This document shows, one piece after another, positions 16,885-26,200 of a stretch of 64,000 bases of DNA. The translations under genes and the position numbers were made by a program. Position 1 is the stretch's first letter, and each line of letters begins with the position of its first letter. The DNA is taken from the IMG/VR virus record IMGVR_UViG_3300031603_000001, positions 1 to 64,000 of that record, one strand, 5' to 3'. The notes under the pieces were generated by a model. That model did no database searches. It was given only the letters and a program-made list of their open reading frames with translations, and had not been told where the DNA came from. Source of the DNA: a virus.

Positions 16885-17745
16885 ATGCCGGCCTCCTTTA
16901 TCCCATTATACTACTGCGGAGACAATCTTACAGTAGCACTTAACACCCCGTACCAATCCCTTCCAAACATCATAGAAACTATCTATTTTAACGTAAGCGA
17001 ACTCGGAGCTGATCAGCCTATCTACGGCCACACCGATCGTTTACCATCTCAGTTCTCCCCAGGTACTCGCCTGATACAGGGAACGCTTGCTGTACCAATG
17101 GGTCTGCTACCTGATTGGGTAATGAATTATCCAAACCAAGGTAACGGCACTCTCACTGTACAGCCAGAAAACAATACTCTTCCTTTACTAATAATTAAAG
17201 CAGTCAACATCCAAGGTATCCATCAGTCTATCTCCCCAGATGGGCAGGTTAGCCTACAGACTGTGTCCTTTATAGGAATCCGTGACGCAGACAGGGTGGA
17301 AGTACACAACCAGCAACTAGATCCAAAAGATATAATACATAAACATGTATTCTTATGGGAACTGTGGGCAGGAGAACCTACATGGAACACCTGGATCAAC
17401 GCCAAGTTCCCTGTAGCTAGCCCTTTCATAGCACCAGGTATAGAAGCATGGTCCGCACTTCCAGGTAAAGAACAGCTGAAACTGAACACCATAACATTAA
17501 TGGGAGATGATACCTTCGAACTTGAAGACCAACTCAGGTACATGGATGGTATGCAGATACTAAATAGATGGGCACATAATTCGCTATATTTATGGCAGCA
17601 CGCTGATCTAGACACGAACACATCTGACTGGTATTTCATAGAAGCGTTTGCTGGACCAAACACAGCTACGCCATGGTACACCTTCGCTAATCATAAACTC
17701 TCAGAGACGCAGGCCAACTTGTTAACAGCATGGGTAACAGGATAA
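16885..17745 (+). CDS. Tube-like / baseplate-tube adaptor protein, paralogue 3
   Basis: 286 residues, 8 bp after the previous gene. The first 150 residues keep the tube-like order: an N-terminal strand, IYFNVSELGADQPIYG, PGTRLIQGTLAV, then IIKAVNIQGIHQSISPDG and LQTVSFIGIRD. The C-terminal 130 residues are Trp-rich and helical (HVFLWELWAGEP; WYFIEAF). It shares the SPDG-Q turn and flanking strands with the next gene. Likely a tail-end or initiator version of the tube fold with an added domain. Relation to the two shorter tube genes is weaker and inferred. Confidence 0.5.
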   Translation: MPASFIPLYYCGDNLTVALNTPYQSLPNIIETIYFNVSELGADQPIYGHTDRLPSQFSPGTRLIQGTLAVPMGLLPDWVMNYPNQGNGTLTVQPENNTLPLLIIKAVNIQGIHQSISPDGQVSLQTVSFIGIRDADRVEVHNQQLDPKDIIHKHVFLWELWAGEPTWNTWINAKFPVASPFIAPGIEAWSALPGKEQLKLNTITLMGDDTFELEDQLRYMDGMQILNRWAHNSLYLWQHADLDTNTSDWYFIEAFAGPNTATPWYTFANHKLSETQANLLTAWVTG

Positions 17746-19031
17746 TGAATCAGGTATACTACTCAGGTAATACAACTACTGTACTCTTAACGGAGATTGA
17801 AGGGGAGAACGTAGGAACTAAAGTTGTATTGGATATTGCCAGTGTAAGCTGGACGCACACTACGCCGGCATCCCCACTGTTTGATTATAAAACACGCGAC
17901 CCTATAGCATACGTACCGGGTAACTCTATAACTGACGGCTCTATACTATTAAATTACCGCACCGACCTGTCTACACCAGAGGGCCGTGGCATCGTTTTCA
18001 CCACCGAGACAGGTGAGCACACGATAGACCCATTAGACGGACTAGAACGCACACTCACGGTACTTGTAGCCACCTCTGACCCCACACTCGACTACGCAGA
18101 CACTACAACATTTGAAATACAGAATGTACATTTTCAAGCTGTACAGATGGTAACCTCCCCTGACGGCCAACCTCTGCAGTACCAGGTGCAGTTTATAGCC
18201 AGTAACCTTATATATACACCGCCCGATTTACCACCTAACCTGCCTGACTTTAGTACAGCCTGGGATGATCTGATGGGTCTATTCAAGGGAGCTAAGGAGG
18301 CGGTAGTTTACCTAGGACAAATAACAGAGGATGCCATAAGTGCCATCTCCGATGCAAACTTAGCTATACAATTAAAAATAGCCACTAGTGGTGTAGCTAT
18401 TCCAAACGCATCTGTAGGACAAGCGATACAGGCCTCCACGTCCGCAGCCCCTTTAACTGCTTCTGAACAAGAAACTCTATTACGTAACTTAGCTATCGCA
18501 GATATGTCCTTCATGGACACACCAGTAATTGAATCAGATGATCAAACATTCAGCGACAGTGTAGTGAGTGCTCATGCCCCTAACCCGGCCAAGCGTATGA
18601 TGAACTACTTAGGGGCGTTAACATCAGAAGCTAGGTACAACACCCGGGAATTCTTTGAAGACACATTTAGTCTAAAATCTCTATGGCAAGAGCTGAGGGG
18701 GTTAGGCGTGCCTCTCCCTGATAGATTAGGAAGGCTAAACTCCCACAGCTGGAAGATAGCATTACGAGAAAGAATAATGAGAGAGTATTCATTCACAGGA
18801 AATCCAACTAGCTGGTTCGTAGGCGTAAAAGATAGTCGTACAAAAGCTATAACGTACTACAGAGCAGCAGTCACCGACGGTACCTTTACATTAAATATGA
18901 TACATTCAGAGGAATGGAACTCAGATGAAATGGAAGCTTTCCTTGCTATATTTAGAGTCAAAGAAGAGACAGTATACACCGGACTAGACCTTTTTAGGAC
19001 TCCAAAGGATGGGACCAATATTCCCCACTGA
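17745..19031 (+). CDS. Tube-like / baseplate-tube adaptor protein, paralogue 4
   Basis: Start chosen at ATG 17745, which overlaps the previous stop as TAATG; an upstream in-frame ATG at 17730 has no ribosome site. 428 residues. Residues 1-160 repeat the layout of paralogue 3: SVSWTHTTPASPLFDY, PGNSITDGSILLNY, FEIQNVHFQAVQMVTSPDG and LQYQVQFIASNL. Residues 180-428 are mainly helical and unlike the neighbours (EAVVYLGQITEDAISA; LTASEQETLLRNLAI; TREFFEDTFSLKSLW). It may join tube and baseplate or carry an assembly domain. The N-terminal paralogy is clear; the function of the C-terminal part is unknown. Confidence 0.5.
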   Translation: MNQVYYSGNTTTVLLTEIEGENVGTKVVLDIASVSWTHTTPASPLFDYKTRDPIAYVPGNSITDGSILLNYRTDLSTPEGRGIVFTTETGEHTIDPLDGLERTLTVLVATSDPTLDYADTTTFEIQNVHFQAVQMVTSPDGQPLQYQVQFIASNLIYTPPDLPPNLPDFSTAWDDLMGLFKGAKEAVVYLGQITEDAISAISDANLAIQLKIATSGVAIPNASVGQAIQASTSAAPLTASEQETLLRNLAIADMSFMDTPVIESDDQTFSDSVVSAHAPNPAKRMMNYLGALTSEARYNTREFFEDTFSLKSLWQELRGLGVPLPDRLGRLNSHSWKIALRERIMREYSFTGNPTSWFVGVKDSRTKAITYYRAAVTDGTFTLNMIHSEEWNSDEMEAFLAIFRVKEETVYTGLDLFRTPKDGTNIPH

Positions 19032-19037
19032 CATAAC
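19028..19037 (+). promoter_or_regulatory. Intergenic motif CTGACATAAC, copy 4
   Basis: Overlaps the stop codon of tube paralogue 4, 42 bp before the first chaperone gene. Continues as ACTTTATGAA, similar to the ATCTTATGAC that follows copy 3. Confidence 0.35.
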
Positions 19038-19069
19038 ACTTTATGAACATGAAATTAAGGAGCAGTTAA

Positions 19070-19498
19070 ATGCCTGACAAGAAAGAAGAAAAAGCAGAAA
19101 CCACCCCTGAGGCAACAAAGCCTGTAGCAGCAGTGGATGGAGAGAAGACAGAAGTTACAGAAGAGACAGTAGAAGTAGCTCCTGAAATCAAAGCAAAGGT
19201 ACCAAGTACCGAACAAATTGATAAATGGAAAGAGGAATACGGCAAGGTAGACCTCTGCGGAGTAGCAGACGACGCCTTTGTATATCGTCGTATCACACGT
19301 ACGGACCATCAGGAACTGTTGAAAGAAAACGTATTCAACCAACCTGACGCCCAAGAACAGATTGTACGTCGCTTCCTGCTTTTCCCGGATATTGATACTA
19401 TCGATACCGAAGGGTCCGGTGGAATTATCCAGACTATGTCAGAGAACATCCTGCTAGCTTCTGGCTTTGGAAACCGTATGGAGCCTATCACGCTCTAA
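19070..19498 (+). CDS. Tail assembly chaperone, copy A
   Basis: 142 residues; AAGGAG lies before the ATG. The first 45 residues are an acidic Lys/Glu/Thr-rich disordered tail; the remaining 95 are a compact domain. That domain aligns with the next gene: Gln49-Ile50-x2-Trp53-Lys54-x2-Tyr57-Gly58 and Tyr72-Arg73 match Gln6-Ile7, Trp10-Lys11, Tyr14-Gly15 and Tyr29-Arg30 without gaps. A later E-x-I ... LL-x-P and IL-x-AS match with one- and two-residue shifts. Small proteins between tube and tape-measure genes are normally chaperones that coat the tape measure during tail assembly. No slippery heptamer is seen near the stop, so the usual frameshift fusion appears to be absent. Confidence 0.7.
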   Translation: MPDKKEEKAETTPEATKPVAAVDGEKTEVTEETVEVAPEIKAKVPSTEQIDKWKEEYGKVDLCGVADDAFVYRRITRTDHQELLKENVFNQPDAQEQIVRRFLLFPDIDTIDTEGSGGIIQTMSENILLASGFGNRMEPITL

Positions 19499-19527
19499 CC
19501 CCCACCGAGTTTGATATCTAAACTGTT

Positions 19528-19565
19528 AGAGGCGAGACCGATATCCGGCTTCTCGCCTCTTTTTA
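19528..19565 (+). terminator. Rho-independent terminator between the two chaperone genes
   Basis: AGAGGCGAGA (19528-19537) pairs perfectly with TCTCGCCTCT (19551-19560). An inner CCG/CGG pairing can extend it, and TTTTT follows at 19560-19564. It lies 11 bp before the ATG of chaperone copy B. It should reduce readthrough into chaperone B and the giant genes, and so set copy A in excess. Confidence 0.9.
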
Positions 19566-19576
19566 TATAGGCTACC

Positions 19577-20203
19577 ATGGCAACACCAAATCAGATCCTA
19601 CTATGGAAACAACTTTACGGTAATATATCAGTCCTCCAAGTGGAGGATTCTGTATGTTATTACAGAGGGCTATCTGTAAACGAATTCCAAGCATTAGCTG
19701 AGCTAGAAGAGAAGCTACCTGCAGCGTCTAAGGAAGAGATGATCATCAAGACAGCGCTGCTAGATCCCCCTCCAGAGGATACACTCGCAGGCTTCCGCCT
19801 GACAGGTAGTCCTATGACTATTGCCAACGCTATTCTAGATGCATCTGTATACACAGAAGATGTCCTTAAGACTAAAGCCGAAGAAGCCAAAGCCTGGGCG
19901 CAATCATCTATTCAACAATCAACACTCTTTGTATTAGCATTGAACATCTCCCAAGTTTTCCCAGCGTTACCCCTACACGCACTTATGGATATGACACCTG
20001 ACCTACTGCTTCGTTATGCCGCGGCAATAGAAGAAGTAACTAAGCAACCCATCCTAACAAGTCTATTTGTACAGCAAGCCAAACAACAGCCAGTGAACCA
20101 TAAGATGGCTGAAGGGTTTGGTGTAGACGCAGAAACAATTAACGATACTACCAACGCCCTGCGTGATCAAATTAAAGATGCGAAGAAGCAGGCCGGTATC
20201 TAA
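19577..20203 (+). CDS. Tail assembly chaperone, copy B (with extra helical domain)
   Basis: 208 residues. Residues 5-92 are homologous to the C-terminal domain of copy A; residues 95-208 are an added helical region (FVLALNISQVFPALPLHAL; LLLRYAAAIEEV). In many phages a short chaperone and a longer fused form are produced from one gene by a -1 frameshift. Here a short and a long form are separate genes, which appear to be products of a duplication. The long form would recruit the tape measure. No convincing Shine-Dalgarno sequence is obvious before the ATG (GGCTACC). The terminator just upstream would further lower its level. The stop overlaps the next start (TAATG). Confidence 0.65.
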   Translation: MATPNQILLWKQLYGNISVLQVEDSVCYYRGLSVNEFQALAELEEKLPAASKEEMIIKTALLDPPPEDTLAGFRLTGSPMTIANAILDASVYTEDVLKTKAEEAKAWAQSSIQQSTLFVLALNISQVFPALPLHALMDMTPDLLLRYAAAIEEVTKQPILTSLFVQQAKQQPVNHKMAEGFGVDAETINDTTNALRDQIKDAKKQAGI

Positions 20204-23200
20204 TGGACCCACAGGGTTACACCTCCAGGGATGAAGCGCTCCGCCTTTTAGGCGACACTCCTCAAAATTCAGCCGCCATGGCCGGAGGACTGGCCTCGGC
20301 TGCAAAAGCCATGGCTGGCTTTGCCCTTGCATTTACAGCAGTAACCAAAGGTATACCAGCAGTAGGAAGACTGGCTGTACGAACAATTGGAGCAACGTCA
20401 AGAGGCTCCGGGTCAGCCTGGCGTAGTGTACTCGGGACAGGACTAGCTTCCGCCAGAGAAGCCGCTAAGCGTACAAGCGGTGGCACGACTACAGAATTTC
20501 TAGCACACCTTACTGAAGCAAAGGGTGGCTCATTCCATAGAATGTTTTCCACTGTACATAAAGCTACATCAGGACAAGCTTATCAACAATATGTAACCGG
20601 TAGCCGGAAGGCTATGACACAGGCAGATAGGTGGAGTTTACTAAAGCCATCTCTAGCAGGAGGACGCGTACGATTCTCAGGACGAGCAGACTCCGCGGAT
20701 ATAGCTAAAGGTATAGGGGCAGCTTACTTCAAAGAAACAGCCATGGCACTCCCTGCCATGTACGCAATGGACAGAAAGTTTGGTGAGCAGAAGGATCATA
20801 TCTCATGGTACAACGTACCAGGCAGAGCGATGGACTTCGCAAAGTATATTCCAGAATATGTAGGGTTTGACGTAGCAGGACGTGGCGCAATGATGGGAGT
20901 AGGTATGGCTAAGGCCGGCCTACTAGCCAAGGCTAGGACATCCAGCGGAGAAGGATGGTTCCCTGACGCACTTAACAAAGTTTCTAAAGTAACAGAATGG
21001 TATAATAAGAGTGGTAACAAATTCAGAGGTGGCCTAGAGGCTGCGTCTGATCATATGCGTGCAGCTAAAGGCTCCTGGCAGAATAGAGTAGACGCCCGCG
21101 CACGGATAGACAATACCAATATATCGAGACTCAAGATAACAGGTCCTGGTACTCGAGAGGGTTGGCAGAGCGTATACCGTGAACAGTTAACCTCTGTAAC
21201 AGATGCACGTAAGAATGCACTTGACAGTAAAAGCCGCATGGAGCAGAGTGGCCTGTTCGAACAGCAGATAGACTCCCTTACTACTTCTAGAGAACAGATA
21301 GCAGACAATATGGGCTCTGCCTTACGTAAGAAGGACGAGTCAGAAGGCTTCATAAAAGATTTCACTAGAACACATTTTGCACAACCAGGACGCAGTGACT
21401 ACTCTTCAGGCACAGAACGTTTTATTATGCGCGCACTCGGTGTACGCAGGGCTAAGTTTGGCGACTTCGATGAAATCACACAAGGCAAGGTACGTAAACA
21501 ACTGAGACAATTCTCAGGTAAAGTATCCGAACTAGATGAATCTATAAAAGAACAAGATTTAGTAGATCTTATTGGAGCTGGTAAGCACGAGACCGATACT
21601 ACTAAGCTGAACTCCCTCCTTGCAAATCAGCATGTATACTATTCAAAATCAGCAGACAAAGTATTTGACTTACGTAAGTGGACACCAGGTGGTGTAATAG
21701 ATAATGCGTTCCAAAAGCTAGGCAGGAGTGGGTCACTGGGCTCAGCCATCTCTACACTGTATCCTGTACGATCAGCTATTGGCGCAGAGCTTCCTACTAT
21801 GATCAACGTAGACGACACCGTGCCTATCATGTTTGGGGGGTCGGCCAATATAACATCGGCAGGACGTTCTAGCTCCCAATGGATGGGAGAGGTTACGGGA
21901 GAAACCGGCTCGCTGCACAACGCATTCAATTTTACTCCTAAAGATGGAGCAAAAGGAAGTAGTGGATTAATACTACGTGATCCGGGTAAGCGAACTTACA
22001 CATTATACGGACGAGATGAAGGCAAGGGAGGCATGCATGCTTTAGCCCGTGACTTACGCCCAATGAGTTCCTTACTCTCCGAAAAGTCAGGCCGCCTGGT
22101 ATACGAGGACGCATCCTATATACCTAAGCAAAAGTTCAATGAGTTTAGAGGGCCGCTAGCTGGAGTTCGTAACTACATCTTCGACAAGACAGGACTTGGC
22201 CACCACACAGGTAATCAGCCTAGTCTCTTTGAGATGGCAGCTAACTTCATAAATAGAAGAGACCCTACCAAGCCTAACTATATATTGAACCCACAACGCT
22301 CCCGTATAGGGAAGTTGACTGGTGATAAAGCGTTATGGAAAACAAAGAGTCCTACAGAGAGGGCAGAATTATTAGCAGAGGCAAACGCCTCTCTAAGTAA
22401 TCTTCGTAGCGTTGAGAACGAAGCATACCGTAAAGTACTCCTACAAGACAAGGCAGTATATAAAGAACTATTAGTAGACAACGCAGGGAATCTGCACAAT
22501 TACAATGATGCAGCTGGTATAGGAGGTACTCCTCTTAGCGAGCCTGGGTTAACCACAGACCAGTTTGTCTATAAACTTATGCATGACCCTGTTGAGGCTA
22601 AGCGTGTAGCTACTCGGCTACTTAATCAATCAGATAATACTTATAAAAAGATAGCTAATGAACACGACCTACGGTCGTACATTGAGAATCAGATCATAGG
22701 AAAGCCTGATTCATTTCTAATTAAGTCTCACGGGCAAGACACCCCACACCTAAAGTTATTGAGATTCATTGGAGATGTTAATTCTAAAGCGGTAAGCCTT
22801 AAGTCCCACATGAATGACGACCCTGTCGCCAGAGCTGTACAAGCTGCTGTAAATAAGACAGGAAGATTCAGTGACAGAGATCTGGCAGGAGCAAAGCTAG
22901 CAGTAGAGTCACGTTTATTTAGAAACAAACATGCAGATGCAATTAAAAGCTTTAAGAATAACGTCAATGGCGAGTTAGTATTTAACGATGATACTACTAA
23001 CGGAATAGCAGCGCTACAACAACTACAGCACAGCACCGCTAACGATCAGTACCTGAAACAGACTCCTTTCTTTAAGAGGTTTGGTAAACCATCAGATGCA
23101 CGTTCCGAGCAGATGCAAACCATCAATACGCTCACAGATAAAACACCCTATGTGTTAGTAGGAGGCAAAAGCCCTGTAGGCATGGGCGCCACTAAATTCA

Positions 23201-26200
23201 TGGGACGTTGGGCATATGATACCTTTGGATCCACCATGGACCTTATGGGGCTAGGGTGGGATAGAGGTAAGTACCAAAGCTTCTGGCCTAAGCTAGGTAA
23301 TAAAGAGCATCAATCCGTTGGGGCACTGTTCGCAAAGCGAGCATTATTATTCGCAGGTATCGAAACCATGTACGACGCAGTGGACACATTCACAGACGTC
23401 ACCCCCATCTTCGCAGGCACAATGTTCGATGAGGGCATATCAACTGCAGGCGCAGACCACGCTGTACGTTTACGCATGGGAGCTGGTAAAGTGTATGACG
23501 CCATTGGTGTAACAGCCGCGGCTAAATACATGGAAGGCCTAATGCCTAAATCTTCCAAGATACTACCAGGTGCCGCAATGGGCTTCATGGCATACGGTGT
23601 GCCTGGGGCAGCAGTAGGCGCTGTGTTAAACTCTTATGTACAACCACAGTTATCTGAAGGGCCGCTATCATTTTTAGCAGCCATACCCATGGCCGCCCCT
23701 TTTGTAGCAGATCTCACTAAATCACACGAAGAGCTTCAGGACTTATACACCGGCCGTGACTTAACAGCTTGGCGTAAGGGAGCAGGCTGGACCTTGGGTA
23801 CAACACCAATCGAAGGCGGTCGTGTAGACTCGCTGGTACCTAACTGGTACGCACGTATGAAATCAAGTGCCGATACCACTGCGGTTCAATACGGGTCTAG
23901 ACTAGAGAAGTTCATATTCAAAGACAGAGCATTCATTGACTTCTCCCTCGGTGATCTCATAGATCCCCAGTACCTAACACGTAAACATTATTACGATCGC
24001 CCGTACGTAGAACCGGATGTTCCATTCAGCGAAATGCCTTTGATTGGACCAACCATTGGTACTGCCATAGGAAAGATGTACAACGCCCTTCACCCTCTTG
24101 GCAGTAACAAACTTATGCATCTAGATGAAGCTCGTAGAAACATGGCAAGCGGTGTATCAGGTGCAGGAACTGGTGCCCACGAGAGTGGCATGCTAGCGGG
24201 GTTTGGAGAATACACTGGTGTATTTGGTGAGTTTGATATGGGAACACAGGTACTACCTGGCCTAGGGCTTATTAGTGACGAGTACGTAAACAGATCTTCG
24301 TCTCTACGTGCGGCGGCAGGCGAACAAGTGTACCGTGGATTTATCGAGCCTGCAGGATTATCAGGGTTCCTGACATCAACAGCTATGTGGGGAGGTAATG
24401 AGCCTTTCTCAGATGAAGCATACCTGGAAAGCTCAAGCTCTATCGATTCAACCACACGCTCTCTGTGGGACCGTAACCTTGGTGATTTACTACTAACTAA
24501 TGAGGGGTTACGTAGACTGTACCCGCGTCCACGTACCTCATTTGATAAAGTCAACCCTATTAATAACTTGATGCCTGGCTGGATGCCAGAAGAGTACCGT
24601 ACTGGTGACCCCTACTGTCTGACATCTAAATCAGAGGTTGAGATCATTAGTGGTATCAAACGCGCAGATGAAGTACAAGTAGGCGATCTTATACGCACGT
24701 CATCAGGTAGGTACACACCAGTAGCAGAAGTAATACCACGTAAGATCAGTGAAAAAGTGTACACCATCAAGCTGAAGGAATCGGATGCTACAATTCAAGT
24801 TACGGGTGACCACCCATTCCTAATTAACTCAGGCAACAGATACCAACAGGCTAAGCTCCTGAAGAAGGAAGACAGCATTGTATACCCATTACGCGACCTG
24901 ACCACAGTGCAGCCTTACATCGTACCAGCAGAGGGCAAGAGTGGCGCAATCATGCTAACAGGTGGAGTAGCCTTAGCCCTTGGTATACTAGTGAAGTATG
25001 GTATATTATTTGATGACACTATCTTACTAAGAGACTGTCCTGTCGCACTAGATGAACTTAAGTTCATATTCAAAGAGCACCTTAACTGTTACATTACGAA
25101 GTCCTTCACCATTGACAGACTGAGTGTAGTATCAGTATTCAAGCAGCTGCTTAAGTACGGGATCCCGGATAGCTTCTACAAAGTAGGAACATACGTCTTC
25201 CTACAGTTCGCAAAACATTTTATGATACCATCCGAGGATGGAGAACTACAGTTTACATTCCCAACACGTTCCATGGCGTACCAGGCCTGGAGTATCTTTG
25301 CCCAAGACAAGCTATTGACTGAGCTCACGCTTAATTCATTACACGTGAGAGGAAGCTCGGCATCAGTGATACACTACATGCTCACAAATATCCCAATCAA
25401 TTATTCACTAGAGGACGAGGACAGAGTACGACCAAGGACAGCTCTCAACAATAAAACCTTATGGATGTCCATTGAATGGGTCCGTAGGGACGATTATACC
25501 GGCACAGTGTATGGATTCTCAGTAGACACTGATGATAGCTTCTGTGTACTACACGCTTGTACTCACAACACGAAGAAGCCATTCGGAGAATACATCCTTC
25601 CCGGTGCAGGCTATGAAGCAGGTCACGACATCACAGTTGATTACCCAACTGGAGGTTCGCGCCTAGGTTACAATCCATACGACCAGGCCCTAAGTATGGT
25701 AGGCTTAACATCTATTGATGACGACGAGACCCTCGAGATCCTTGAAGGCGGAACAGCTATTCACCGTATGGTCCAGCACGCACTCAAAGCACAGAACTCA
25801 CGTGTTAAAACTGAAGCACTAGTTACTGATCCAGAACACCGCATATCATCTTATGTTGATGTTGTGCTGCCTAAGGACTTTAGTGGCCAAGAAGTGCCTC
25901 TTGAAGTAAAGACAATTAATCCTTTGGGGTTCCAACGCCTTACTAAGCCTAAGTATAAGAACTCGGTACAGCTTAATGCCTACATGCATATGATGGGCGT
26001 TAACAAAGGCCGCATGATGTACGTTAACCGGGAAGATCCTACCCAGGTTAAAACGTATGACACATATTACAGCGAGAAGATGTGGCAAGAGACTGTGTCC
26101 AACCTGGACCAAGCGCGTACCATGGCGGACAGCATGTCCAAAGAAGGTTATGGGACTAACTCCGCTGGTTACAGTTACACAGATCGATTCGAAGTGTTAC

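Noticed and set aside
19460-19580. Programmed -1 frameshift between the chaperone genes
   Set aside because: No X-XXY-YYZ slippery heptamer near the end of copy A, and copy B has its own start and a complete homologous N-terminal domain.
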